DNA of 64,000 nucleotides from Bolinopsis microptera (Eukaryota > Ctenophora > Tentaculata > Lobata > Bolinopsidae): assembly GCF_026151205.1 (NCBI RefSeq), contig NC_087076.1:14059675-14123674 (forward strand), given 5' to 3'. Within the stretch, counting starts at the first letter, position 1, and every line of letters begins with the position of its first letter. The notes under the pieces are model-generated. The model did no database searches. It had not been told where the DNA came from and saw nothing but the letters and a program-made list of their open reading frames with translations. The position numbers were made by a program, and so were the translations under genes. This document shows positions 10,706 through 21,154 of this stretch, piece after piece.

Positions 10706-10752
<47 letters not shown>
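10706..10752. repeat. 47-base poly-C tract
   Basis: An uninterrupted run of C at the left edge of a dispersed-repeat copy (10,757-11,035). Similar runs occur at 28,456-28,493 and, as G, near 30,439 and 47,750, each in or beside repeat sequence. The exact length may be affected by sequencing. Confidence 0.85.
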
Positions 10753-10753
<1 letters not shown>

Positions 10754-10756
10754 TGC

Positions 10757-11345
10757 ACGCTTCTTAAAGGAAGGGTGCCTTTCAAGCAGTTCCTAGGAGA
10801 ATCATATATTACTATACTTGAACATAGATTACTACACAATAAGGTGAGACTTTTGTAATAATAAATTGTTAAATGAAATACCTTGGTGTACTCATAGAGT
10901 AGTGTGTTTAGAAGTGCCCTTCACAGCACACTACACTGGTCACGAGATTCTTGTACACTGACCTGAATCCGTCCTGTCGCCCCTTAGCATGCGATGTTGC
11001 ATGGTAATGATGCTCTGTCGGGACTCATGGTTAACAAGATCAAATATGACCAAACAGACCGTACTCATTCGTGAGACCTCCAGTCTTGGTCGTACCTTCA
11101 ATACTGATTGTCTCTGTAAGGTCTGAGTGTCTTTCCTAGCTTGCCAAATCCAGTAACGTATAGATCCTTTAACAGGAGTCTCACCTTATTACTACACAAT
11201 AAGGTGAGACTTTTGTAATTATAAATTGTTAAGTGATGGTTATACTATAATATGTAACTCATAGAGTAGTTCTGATGTGTTTAGAAGTGCCCTTCACGGC
11301 ACACTGCACCGGTCAAGAGATTTTTGTACACTGACCTGAATCCGT
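10757..11345 (-). repeat. Two more copies of the 1-310 dispersed repeat
   Basis: 10,757-11,035 closely matches about 30-310, including TTCTTAAAGGAAGGGT, the CACAATAAGGTGAGACTT word and CATGCGATGTTG. A second, shorter copy follows at 11,190-11,345. The coding part (transposon family seen at 29,957-30,217) is too decayed to read here. Confidence 0.65.
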
Positions 11346-11349
11346 CCTG

Positions 11350-12110
11350 AATACCCTCAGCCTTTCCCACTTCCCCAGCTTCCCCCGCATGACTGATTTG
11401 ATAGCTAATCGGTGCCCAATTTTCACCACCCCCAAATCCTTCATGTCTTCTGTTGACATCTGGTTCAAGTACTCTCCTGAAAATCGGATATTTTTCTCAA
11501 GGGAGCAATGGATTATCCGGTCGATGTGGGATGGCGTATGAAAGTACTTTGAACACCAATTGTCAAAATTATCACTGCAATATTATTACAAGCACTTCAT
11601 AGTAAAATGTGGCATAGTTGTTTAAATGTGAAATAGTCTGAAATTAGTAATATACTTACATTAAACACGAGTTAATTTAAGCTATGATCTATTATTAAGT
11701 TAGTTACACTGTGAATTGCCAATAGCAATACCATGACGTGACAGTACATTATTAAGTTAAGTATTTTACCTTTAACCTCTTCCTCCTCAAATGTCCTTCT
11801 TATATCGTCGGTTATTTCATCACCGATCTGAAAAATATTGAGCTATATTTATAAATATAAATGCTGCAATGATGCATTAATCAAATTGTCAAAGTTGTCA
11901 GAAGTTCACTGTCCTCTATTATGTATAATGAACACAACACAATAGTGTTATGACAAACAAACCACAAGGTTAGTTTTTACCTTTAACGACAGTTCTCTAA
12001 AAAATATTTCTAGATCCATCGCGTCGTTCTCTTGGCTAAAGAAAATATTAAACTTAGCTAAAAAGTGGGTAGCAATGCTAGATGCTAAAATTTGTTACAA
12101 ACTTTATAAT
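11350..12110. other. No supported gene
   Basis: AT-rich spacer to the right of the repeat copies. Short minus-strand pieces may be further exons of the hAT-like gene (for example near 11,775-11,830, with a GAAGAGG stretch and ACCT donor-like signal), but I cannot define them. Confidence 0.3.
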
Positions 12111-12114
12111 TACT

Positions 12115-12560
12115 TTTGATGAATAACAGCTTCTCTTGGGTCTCGAAGGCTAACCTTTTGCGTTTTGGACCCATTAGGTAATCGTATGTTGAGAACAATT
12201 GCTCGACTGGACTTTGAGAAATGGGCTGTGAGTATATCTTGATTGCGAGGACTTGCATGTTAGGGATCTTGGCACCAAAGAGCCTCCAAAAGCCCCTTAG
12301 AGTATGTGTCTGAACGAGTTCTGATTGGGCAGCAGCGGCGGTGGTATCTGATGTCTGGTTGGAGCTGGAAGACTGGCTTGAGCTGGACGACTGGCTGGAG
12401 CTGGGTGGGTTGGTAGACTGGCTAGAGCTGGAGGCCTGGCTGGAGCTGTGTGGGTTGGTAGACTGGCTAGAGCTGGTTGGTAGGTGACTCCAGGTGACAG
12501 TTTGGACTCCAGGAACTGGTACAGCCCCATAGGGGTCTTAATCTTGTCTAGATACGCATT
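12115..12560 (-). pseudogene. hAT-type transposase, C-terminal dimerisation domain
   Basis: On the minus strand (about 12,310-12,118) the frame reads GFWRLFGAKIPNMQVLAIKI, then SQPISQSPVEQLFSTYDYL and KRKRLAFETQEKLLFIK. This fits the hAT C-terminal dimerisation domain (L-A-x-x-I-L/Y, P-x-S-x-x-x-E-x-x-F-S, R-x-R-L, then an L-x-x-x). It is preceded in the same frame by a serine/glutamine-rich linker made of SSSQS repeats, about 12,480-12,340. A longer frame on the same strand reads the linker DNA as proline/alanine-rich and is probably not the used one. No DDE catalytic region is present. Confidence 0.55.
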
Positions 12561-12659
12561 CACTGTTCTGTCAGAGGCCATGTCTATTTTCCAAGCACCA
12601 CTGCATAAGTGCTCAAATTCGTCGAGAACGTCAGAGTTACCTGTTGAAAGAAGGATTAG

Positions 12660-13286
12660 TTAAAACATCTTGATTACTGATTCTTGATACAACTTTTCCC
12701 AATTGTCAACTCCGTTGACATTTAAGTTACTTCGAGAGGTCTTAGTACTTTTCCCAGGTAAGTTTGAAGCATGTTTAATAGTTTTCCATATACCTTTTAA
12801 ATCATTTCTTGCGCTTTTCACAGTTAAGTCTTGAACAATATTAGTACGCCTGTTTTCTCTAGATAATTTGGTAACATAATTTCTTTGGACTCGAATATTT
12901 TCCCAATTTACACTTTTTTTGTGCAGTATACCTTTCCTGCATTTACATTGTCCATTAATACATTTATAATTAAATTTGTTCATTTCTTTTAATAACTTTT
13001 TATGTTTTCTGAATAGCAACTTTTTCACACTTTGGTTAACCAACACACCTCATCCTCCTCTTCCCTGATCATTAGGTCTATCACATCTTAAAAAGTCAAA
13101 GTTTAGAGGGAGGTTTAGTGTACTAGTGTATATATCAGATTTAAGGTTGGTTTCATTAATTCCAATAATATCTAGTTGTTCGCGAAACACCAGCTCTTGA
13201 AGTTCAAGAGTCTTTGCCAAGCTAGTTAAGCCCCCCTGTATATTGCATAGACCAATAGCAAGATTATCGTTTATTAATGTGTGCAT
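12660..13286 (-). pseudogene. LINE ORF2 remnant (endonuclease start and linker)
   Basis: The minus strand starts with NDNLAIGLCNIQGGLTSLAK, then QLDIIGINETNLKSDI and FLRCDRPNDQGRGG. This is the N-terminal part of an APE endonuclease of the CR1/L2 kind (N-x-x-G, E-T-x-L/N, R-x-D-R-x-x-x-x-G-G-G). After GRGG the frame breaks and continues as a basic linker region (12,660-13,046: WENIRVQRNYVTKLSRENRR). The catalytic half of the endonuclease and all of the reverse transcriptase are missing. The ORF1 piece at 13,567-13,920 lies upstream in the same orientation. Confidence 0.65.
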
Positions 13287-13566
13287 TCAAAAGCAAAATG
13301 AGTATGTGAGATAAATGGTGTCAACACTGGTGATTGAAAAAAAAATACAAAAAAGCAGCAGCCGTACTGCAGTTAAGGTCACAAAATTAATGGTTCAGCA
13401 TAACAGTAACTCACTTCTGTTTGTGATTAATATAGCTTGAGGGATATAAAAACGTTAAGTTATAAGAAATTTGGGCTGATCTAACGATTTAAAGTTTAAA
13501 CCAGATGAAATAGTGATCCCTTTATTATTCATGATGATAAGCTTGGATGGCAAAATTTAGCGAAGT

Positions 13567-13920
13567 TTAACACAAGTGAGTTACGTATTTAAGATGCTTA
13601 CCTAGCCTGGCAATTCCTAGCTTATTAAGGTGCACATTGTCATGGCCCCGGCCAAAATACTTGTCCTTTCTACTATTATTTAAAGTAAAGAGATTATTCT
13701 CGTGTTCTGTGTTTATGTATAATAGCCCATGCCTGTAACACATATTTTCTATGTATCGATTCAGTTCCTGGATAATATAATTCTTACTAGCGACAGCTCT
13801 AGGTAGGATGTTTAAAATGCATATTTTCGCACTATTAAATTCTGCCCACAGTTTGTCAACAAATTCTTCAATGTCTTTTTTCACTTTCAATGTCAAAATG
13901 TAATGGCACCCAAAAGTCAT
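13567..13920 (-). pseudogene. LINE ORF1 remnant with SGNH/GDSL esterase-like domain
   Basis: The frame reads EFVDKLWAEFNSAKICILNI, YIIQELNRYIENMC, then NVHLNKLGIARLGKHLKYV. D/N-x-V-H-L-N-x-x-G near the end is the catalytic Asp-His box of SGNH hydrolases, a known ORF1 domain of CR1-type LINEs. The N-terminal block with the catalytic Ser is absent, so the copy is truncated. With 12,660-13,286 it marks one degraded CR1/L2-like LINE on the minus strand. Confidence 0.6.
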
Positions 13921-14166
13921 TTAAGTGTCACTTTTAAAAAACGTGTCCTTAATGTGATGAGAGGGAGCTTTAATATCAGTGGCATGATTTGATAACTATC
14001 ACTACTACAATACAAATGTGTTTTTGCCATGGAATTGTTTACAGTTTGCAGACAATTCCTTCGACAAACCACATAGTGATTACTGATAAGTGGTTACTGA
14101 TTTACATCTTCAGCAGCTGGTCACCGTTTATCTGGACCCCCCTTGATCAGAAAAAGGCTGATAAAA

Positions 14167-14536
14167 GATTATCAGCCGGACATGGCTGATACCCTGATGA
14201 TGTGGCGGCTTGAGGCAGGAGTGGGGACAGGGTCGGTGAATGTTCTGGTCAACAAATGTATTGCTATACTTGTTGATCAGGAAATCATTGATCCTAATCT
14301 CCTCTCCAGGCCTGCCGTACATGCACGACAAGGTTTTGATGTAAGTATAAAGATTATCAGCCGGACATGGCTGATACCCTGATGATGTGGCGGCTTGAGG
14401 CAGGAGTGGGGACAGGGTCGGTGAATGTTCTGGTCAACAAATGTATTGCTATACTTGTTGATCAGGAAATTATTGATCCTAATCTCCTCTCCAGGCCTGC
14501 CGTACATGCACGACGAGGTTTTGATATAAGTATAAA
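14167..14536 (+). repeat. 185-bp tandem duplication of a putative transposon exon
   Basis: Two direct copies start at 14,167 and 14,352. Each encodes MADTLMMWRLEAGVGTG, NVLVNKCIAILVDQEII and LLSRPAVHARQGFD (Q to R in copy 2). Copy 1 ends in GTAAGT, a good 5' splice site; in copy 2 the same bases are ATAAGT. Copies differ at only a few positions, so the duplication is recent. A RAG1/Transib-like C-terminal fragment lies downstream on the same strand. Confidence 0.75.
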
Positions 14537-14756
14537 GATTAAACATAAGTTGTTTTTTATTAGTAAATATTACCTAAACGATTGCATTTCAGCTCAGGCC
14601 GAAAAGATGATTCGGGGGACTGAATCGAATTCAGGTGAAATGTTTTGTCATCCAGAATAAATAAAAAAAGCAGAGGGAAAACTATGAGAAACTGTTGCAG
14701 GACCTCAACATCATGTTCTCTGTGACACAAGGGATTAGGGGGATGTTAATACTGAC

Positions 14757-15180
14757 AAGTTGAAACTGCTGGGTATTGACATCATGGCATATCTGAAGAC
14801 TGCTTTCTTGAACAACAGCAGGAAGCCATGGATTAACATTAATCGATCACTCCATCAGGTGTGTGCACATGGCTGGGAGCTGTTTAAAATTTGTGATGGG
14901 CCCATAGCAAAATTCAATGAACAGTCTCAGGAGCATTGGAATAAGCATGTTTCACGGTTCAAAACTCAAGAGCGGGGCTGGTACACGAGCACGCCAACAT
15001 AATGTCCGTGTCAACATCCAGGACATATTTGGTCGTATGCTCATGATGACCCACCTTCGAGTAGCTGTTACTAAGCGGCAGTTGTACTGCAGTACTTGCA
15101 AACAGACTGGACACACTGCAAGGTCGACCATGCGTGTGGTCCAGTCAAGCAGGAACCTGCTCTTATTAACAGCTATCACT
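14757..15180 (+). pseudogene. RAG1/Transib-like transposase, C-terminal part with catalytic-glutamate region
   Basis: Frame one gives PWININRSLHQVCAHGWEL, then AKFNEQSQEHWNKHVSRFK. After a shift near 14,970, frame two continues RARQHNVRVNIQDIFGRMLM and YCSTCKQTGHTARS. The E-x-x-x-E-x-x-N-K-x-x-x-x-[FY]-[KR] block matches the RAG1/Transib region holding the third catalytic acid (RAG1 Glu962, in SEGNESGNK). The downstream R-A-R-Q stretch and the zinc-knuckle-like C-x2-C-x3-G-H end are shared by repetitive relatives. The last knuckle cysteine is replaced and the frame is shifted, so this copy is dead. Confidence 0.5.
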
Positions 15181-15189
15181 TGAACTAAA

Positions 15190-15870
15190 TCACTAATTTC
15201 ATAGTCATTTAAAGTGATTTGCATAGTTAATTTAAGCTTATTCCAATACTTCTTTGACACCCACCATCACTACGTCCAGCAATATCGCCACCCACCTGCA
15301 CCCTGCCTCTGGCCCCTTTAATACATCTAAGAACATCTAATGCCTTAATTATAACAACCCCTCGGTGAAGACATGATCAAGATGAAAGGAAAAAGGAACG
15401 GAAAGGCGGGTGTTGTATGCTTCTACCCCAAAGAGGAAACGTAATGCTCGCAAAGAAAGGGCATGGAGCAAGATTTCCCTGGACTGGAAGAAGGACCCCT
15501 GTCTTTACCAAGAATGGTAACCAAAAAAGTCATTAGTATTTTATAAGCCACACAAAAAGTCTTTATTTAGTGATTTTACCCATTTACCCATTTTTGAATT
15601 CTGGTCGCCCTGTTTAATATATTATTACTTTTTTACAAGTGAAAAGTAGGTGTAAATTATCGGCGGTCAGCCCATATCTTCCATTATTACGATAGATGAG
15701 GCCGTCTATTAACTTGTGAGACCAAACCAACTATATTTACCTCAATTCTCTAGTCTTTTCAGACGCAGAATCTTCTACACTCTCTGACTTCTTCTGATGT
15801 CTGGGACTTACGACCCCAGATGTAGCTTTCAACGACGTTTTAAGGGCCCAACGTTCAGCTGTTCATCAGG
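15190..15870. other. Decayed repeat sequence
   Basis: A basic stretch (about 15,390-15,530: ASTPKRKRNARKERAWSKIS in one frame) could be the N-terminal end of a transposon protein, but it is short and ends in a stop. The rest shows no gene. Confidence 0.25.
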
Positions 15871-15871
15871 G

Positions 15872-17026
15872 TTAAACTGGGCAGGGTCTTTCAGCCAGCT
15901 GCCAGTTGTCACTCCAGGTCTTGTTGTAGCGACTAAGCCAGATAGTGTAGGAACCTTTCAGGGACACCACCGCTGTTGTGTTAAGTGCCCTCTTCTTCTT
16001 TGCCCGGGTGATGTTAAGGAAGTTGAAAATTCGGGGTAATGTGTGGTGGTAAAATCCACGACATCCAACTTCTACTGTAAAGAGATATCCTTCCCAGCCT
16101 GCGGTCTCGATCTCCACCATTAGCTCTTCGTATCTCTTCTCTTTCCGGGATCTCTGGTCCTCAAAGTTCTCCTCGTTTCCACAGGTCAGCTCTATCAGGA
16201 TGACTTTCCTGAGTGTGTTAGAGTATATTACCACATCAGGTCTGAGAGCTGTGTTGACAATATGTTGGGGGAATTGTCTTGTCCTTTCGTCCTCATCAAA
16301 CACTAGTTTCCAGTCGTTACCTTCCTCTAGAAGATGAGGTTCTTCTGTAAGCCGTACTTCGGGTTTCCTGTAGGTTCCTTTTCCGGATACGAACTTCCTC
16401 CACTCTCTCTTTACTTCTGTCTTTGGGGTAGCACTGTTTATCTCCCTCAGCTTCTCTGCAATTGGTTGCACGATTACCCTGAGCACCTGATCATGTCTCC
16501 AATTATACCTTCCTTGTTTAAGCGACACTGGGCAACACGTTAGAATGTGCTTTAGGTTGCACTGCTGACGCCCACAAAGGGGACAGTTGTTCGTGGAGCT
16601 GTAGTTCCAAAGCTGGAGGTTGCTAGGTGTACTTGCAACGTCGTGGATGGCATTTAGGTGGAACTTTGTCAGCTCGGGGCTCAAGGTATACAGCAGGCTT
16701 TGCCAGCCAGTGTCTAGCTGCATGGTGTTCTCCCAGGTTAGAAACTTTCCTTGGACTCTCTTATCGTAGAGAGTTTGAAGGAGCTCCTCTTCTTTCAGAG
16801 ACTTAATTATCTCCACCAGTTGCTCCTTTTTGTTCTTCTTCCTCCTCTGATCACCGAATCCAATACCGGCTCCTTCCCTGGTCTGCACGTAGCCAATCAG
16901 TTCTTTGAAGTAGAGGTCTCTCTCCCTATTAGTCAGCTCCTTGGTGTAGTCCCATCTCTTCTTGTCTCTGTTGGTGTGACATGTCAATTTAACAAAGTTA
17001 TGATCGGGCGTTCTGGTATATATAAA
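15872..17026 (-). CDS. R2-type LINE, C-terminal part with zinc knuckle and restriction-like endonuclease
   Basis: An open frame of about 380 codons with no stop. In order it has a charged RRKKNKKEQLVEIIK region (thumb/linker), the knuckle CPLCGRQQCNLKHILTCC (C-x2-C, H-x4-C), and the nuclease core RPDVVIYSNTLRKVILIELT. The last gives the P-D...E-x-T spacing of restriction-like endonucleases, with a following R-K-E-K-R-Y motif and VEVGCRGF. This is the C-terminal layout of R2/NeSL-like non-LTR retrotransposons, whose nuclease nicks the target before reverse transcription. The reverse transcriptase domain should lie upstream, but the frame stops at 17,027 (TAG). The copy is 5'-truncated, yet its open state suggests recent insertion. 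Confidence 0.75.
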   Translation of the reverse strand, partial: FIYTRTPDHNFVKLTCHTNRDKKRWDYTKELTNRERDLYFKELIGYVQTREGAGIGFGDQRRKKNKKEQLVEIIKSLKEEELLQTLYDKRVQGKFLTWENTMQLDTGWQSLLYTLSPELTKFHLNAIHDVASTPSNLQLWNYSSTNNCPLCGRQQCNLKHILTCCPVSLKQGRYNWRHDQVLRVIVQPIAEKLREINSATPKTEVKREWRKFVSGKGTYRKPEVRLTEEPHLLEEGNDWKLVFDEDERTRQFPQHIVNTALRPDVVIYSNTLRKVILIELTCGNEENFEDQRSRKEKRYEELMVEIETAGWEGYLFTVEVGCRGFYHHTLPRIFNFLNITRAKKKRALNTTAVVSLKGSYTIWLSRYNKTWSDNWQLAERPCPV

Positions 17027-17401
17027 CTACTTCATACTTGTGAAGTACTCAGTGAATTCTTACAAGACAAAGTGAGATATAACTTCTAAGCAGAGAATGA
17101 TTGTTTCATTAGTCGTGCCACGTTGATTTCAGTTGTTGTTTAAAACGCTCAACACGTTTAGCTGGAATAACGGCATGGAAGCAAATTGGTACTAATTTAT
17201 CAACAGAATGAGGATCTCATTACAAAAATGGTAAAAAATTCCTCTCAAGCAAATTCCAAAAAAATAAGCTTTGAAGGGGGGTTTGAATCAAGAATCCAGG
17301 CAAGGATGAAAACTGGCATACGAACCCTGTTCTTGTGGAGAAATCGACCTATTTCGGTGTTTCATATAAACAAGCAACCTAAAGTAACCACATTTTACAT
17401 T

Positions 17402-18088
17402 TCATCAGCAAGCAACCCATCGACATCGTCTCCTGACATACCAAGAGGATGGACTGGTCCTCGTCCTGCCGGAGACAGAGGAAAGTTCAGGCAGGATCAA
17501 TACAACATGGTGGCTGATCCTGACCTTGTGAGGGACATCAAGGAGAAGCTTGAGAGCAATCGTCATCCAGGCAAGGATGAAAGCTGGAATACGAACAAAG
17601 CCAGGGAGATCATCAAGGTGCATGTCCTGATTCCTGCCATTATTATTATTTTTAGTGGAACTATGTAAAAGGGGATCGTTGCTAGCGTCGAAACTGTTTT
17701 AACCCTACCTTAGTCAGTTGAAAGTCTGATAGCATATGTTCTGTTTGACTTGACCAAACTAACGCCTTTCATTGCTTTATACACAACTTAGACTTTAGAG
17801 CCAGCAGACATGACATTCGCGGGACTTGGCAGTATCGAGGGTTTGAACAACCTCCCAACCAAACTGATGGGCAGTTCAACCCAGGCACTGTCGAGGATAT
17901 TCCCCTCAAAAACATTCCAGCAAAACAGGGAAATTGTCCTGGATGCCCTCATCGTCCTCCGGAGGGAAGCAAGAAAGGACAAAAAAGCTTTGAAGCTTCT
18001 CACTGACAATTTGGAAAGAAAAATTTTGGGTGCTCCCCGCCACCCTGAAGCTGTTCCTCAGACCCCCCTTCTTGATGAGTTTTCATAG
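17402..18088 (+). CDS. Unrecognised two-exon transposon-associated gene piece
   Basis: The first piece (about 17,402-17,618) reads SPDIPRGWTGPRPAGDRGKF, DPDLVRDIKEKLESN and NTNKAREIIK, then GTGCAT. The second (17,793-18,088) follows a TTTAG acceptor and reads MTFAGLGSIEGLNNLPTKLM, REIVLDALIVLRREARKDKK and LLDEFS-stop. Both have strong coding character. I do not recognise them. They lie directly upstream of RAG1/Transib-like sequence on the same strand and may be its N-terminal exons or a separate accessory gene. The junction phase is unproven. Confidence 0.3.
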
Positions 18089-18769
18089 TGAGTCGCCACA
18101 GAACGCTGTGATTTGATATGTATCATTCGGTTAAAATGTTTTTTAATGACTATAAACAAAGCAACGTACACGCGTTTTGTTGCGGCGTGTGATCTTGAAT
18201 CAAGATCATAAGGCCTGGATACCAGACTGGAAACAAGACTGGAAACCAGATGATATTTTTAACAGGGTAACACTTACAAGCTTTTAACAGTGTCTATATA
18301 TCACTGCTTTTAGAGACTGTTCCAGAGATAAAAATGTTGCAATTCGATATTTTATTCATCTATTATCAAACACAATTAAACTTTTTTCTGTTACAATTAT
18401 ATACAGCATTTTATTCATCACAATCTATTAGTTATCTTTTAAACCCGGCCCCTCCAGGTCGATGCTTTGGACTACCATTGAAAACTACACTGATAGTTCT
18501 GTTGTACTGTTTAATACCCGAAATTACACCTTAAATCAACAAAATAAAACTGATTATATCAGTATATGATACCTCAATATAGAATTCAATATAGAATTTC
18601 AATATAGAATTTCAATATAGAATTCATGTATACTTTTGAGAATCAAATGCCTCCATAAATTTCTGAAATCTATCTATGATACACATCATTTATCAATTCA
18701 TATCATGATTCAATTCCATAATTTCACGATGTAATTCTTTAACACAAAATTTCACACTTAGATCAGATC
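18089..18769. other. No gene; short tandem repeat
   Basis: AT-rich. Four units of an AATATAGAATTC-like word occur at 18,577-18,625. No coding stretch that I can support. Confidence 0.4.
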
Positions 18770-19980
18770 ATGAATTCACTCACTAAAAAAGAAACACTTG
18801 ATGTCTTTTCGTCCATTGCAAGAACTAATATTGGTAATGCCCCCACTTACACTGAGTTCTGCAGTAAGATAGACCAGCTTTTTGAGCTCGTTTTCAGTAA
18901 AAGCTGCCACAAGGGAAAGTTCCTGACGATCCAGCGACTCCATCAAAAATAGCGTGCTAAAAAGGGGGATTTGAAAACTGTGTTTGAGGGAAGCCAGTGG
19001 GACGATGGTCTGTACGACCGCACCATGTCTGATGAGAAACGTTTGCATGTGGTCTTGAGCGGGTCCGAGGATGAGGAGTGTTAGGAGGCATGCCAGGAGG
19101 AGCCGGTGAAGAAGAAGATAAAAGTCCAGCCACGACAGGTCAGTATCATGGGTGCTTCGCGGCAGAAGCAAAACAACCGTATCAATCATCTCTACAAGCA
19201 GCTTACAGAGGTTGCTGCTGATGAAAAGATAACAGCCACTCAACTTGCAGCAATGCTGCTACGAAGAGCACCCTACATGACGAACAAGGAAATCTCGGAG
19301 ACCGTAGCTGACAACATTGTGCAGGAGAAGCCGCTTGGGTAGCAAAGGAAGTTTCAGTTGAAGCAGGAGCTCTATTGTTGTCTTCTCTCGAAGTGGGCAG
19401 GAAGCCCTACACGATGATGTGTGGTCTGCTAAAAGAGCAGCTTGGAGTAACTGTCATTCCGAGATACGAGATTGTATCGAACTTCATGAAATCGATCACA
19501 CCATACTGCCAGCCCCTTCCGGAACCTTACTCTGGGCTTCAGTATCCCCTTGTATCGTGTATCTCGATGATCTGCAAGAGACAACTTGGTGCACTAAATT
19601 TCTTATCTTCAAGTCACTCATTCATTTTCAGGTTTTGACGGGTCAAAACATAACCATGTGTATGATGTGTCCCATTGTTATCAAGTCGGAAGGAGATGAA
19701 ATCTGGAGGCAGCCCAAACCTCTTTCCCAAAACAACCATCATCCCATCATCCTACAGCTGGGGAAAGAAACAGCGGAGACACTCCAGCTGTATGGACCTA
19801 TCACAAGGCAGATGAACGAGCTGGAGAGCGAAGCCTTTCAGCTAGTCGTGAAGGAACACACAGTTGACAGTCAGTGTTAAGATCCGCTTAACAGCACTGG
19901 ACAGAAAAGCTGCTGATGCTGTGACTGGATTGGGAGGAGCGTATTGTGACTTGTGCAGCATGTAGGGTGATTTACGGGGA
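18770..19980 (+). pseudogene. RAG1/Transib-like transposase, N-terminal and central part
   Basis: Consecutive readable pieces on the plus strand are ETLDVFSSIARTNIGNAP (18,798), a lysine-rich KKKIKVQPRQ, RINHLYKQLTEVAADEKITA (19,170), LLSSLEVGRKPYTMMCGLL (19,375), then an acceptor at 19,631 followed by G-F-D-G-S (Asp at 19,637-19,639). Next come DEIWRQPKPLSQ, LGKETAETLQLYGPI and a decayed LDRKAADAVTGLGGAYCDLC (about 19,890-19,960). G-F-D-G-S matches the first catalytic-Asp box of Transib/RAG1 (RAG1 F-D-G-M-S). The later L-D-x-K-x-x-x-A-x-x-G then C-x-x-C fits the domain that follows. Stops and shifts show a dead copy. Confidence 0.5.
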
Positions 19981-20089
19981 AACCACTTCACCTGAGGAGA
20001 GTTGTTTTAAAGCCCTTTGCAGTTCCTGGAGCAAGGTAGATGTAGGGCGTAGGCAACTACAGACTGCCAAGAATACAAGGCCGCTTTTT

Positions 20090-20945
20090 AAAAGGACTCC
20101 AGTCAAAAGTTCTTCAGTTTCTTGATGTATTCTTGGCAGCTGAGACCTGCACTCTTAGACATGATTACCGGGAACTGGCTGAACTGACACTTCTGATGCT
20201 GGGTGGAACCCTTGGAAAAGGGATTACGGTCAAGGCACCCGGTGCAACACACCATGCACGTTGGATGGCAGCGATGATTTATACCTTCAAAATCACGTTG
20301 TTCAGAGAGCAACTGGGAGAAGTGTTTGATAACGATTGTTTGGACAATATTGAAGAGCTAGGAGTCTTTCTGGCTCTCTTTTACGTGAGGTATTGGTTGT
20401 GCTGTGCCAGTGATCCTGATGCTCCAGTTCAAGACTTGGCCTTGCTTAGCCTCTTAGAATCAGCTATTGATACCAAACTTGTATCATCGAGTTTTAAGGA
20501 ACTTGTTCAGGCCATTCTGGACAAACTGGTAGCTGGATAGTGGACACCTATGGTATCTAAGTGAGCGGTTGGTCCCTCTTGCACTCTTTTCAGACCACGT
20601 TAGTCATCACGATAAGTCAATGATGGCCAAACAATCACTGATTTATCGTGATGACTCAAGGATGACTCGGCAGCAACACCCCTTTGCTGACAGGTATTCT
20701 ACCAAGAAACTGAAGGACTTTGTAAGGCCCGATTCTATGACGTTTTTTGAACGCTATGGGGTCAACCCAACATTCCTTACGTACAGCACCAGTTTCTAGT
20801 TGGGCTGATAATAAGGACTATCAAACTTTGAGTATTTGGGTGCGTGGCACCAGTGCAGTTGTCAATGATTGTGCAGAAAGGGCCTTAGGACTTCTCACTG
20901 AGTTTAACTACCCACTGCAACCAACAACATTACTATGGCTATGAT
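20090..20945 (+). pseudogene. Unclassified repetitive protein with an HHARWM block
   Basis: The frame reads DYRELAELTLLMLGGTLGKG, PGATHHARWMAAMIYTFKI, FREQLGEVFD, then LVPLALFSDHVSHHDKS, TKKLKDFVRPDSMTFFERYG and VVNDCAERALGLLTEFN. I recall this order (P-G-A-x-H-H-A-R-W-M, then L-V-x-L-A-L-F, then V-V-N-D-x-A-E-R) from a protein family that is highly repeated in several invertebrate genomes; I do not know an agreed name. At least two stops or shifts break it (20,538 and 20,797). It sits between two RAG1/Transib-like pieces. A tail of another copy is at 8.7-8.9 kb. Confidence 0.45.
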
Positions 20946-21154
20946 ATGTCCACTCATGATAAAGTGTGGCGAGGAAGTTGTTTGGAACCAATCTCGTCCT
21001 CAGTCCCAAAACACTCAACAAAGGTTTGTATTATATTTTCTAAATACAGAACTGTCCAAGTGAACATTTTTTATCAAATTAAAATTTAATTAAAATCTTT
21101 GATATCTTATAGTAACCAGTAATTGCTAGGCTCACTAAAATGTAATTAAAATTT

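Noticed and set aside
10597-10858. Polyglycine and polyproline frames
   Set aside because: Created by the poly-C tract.
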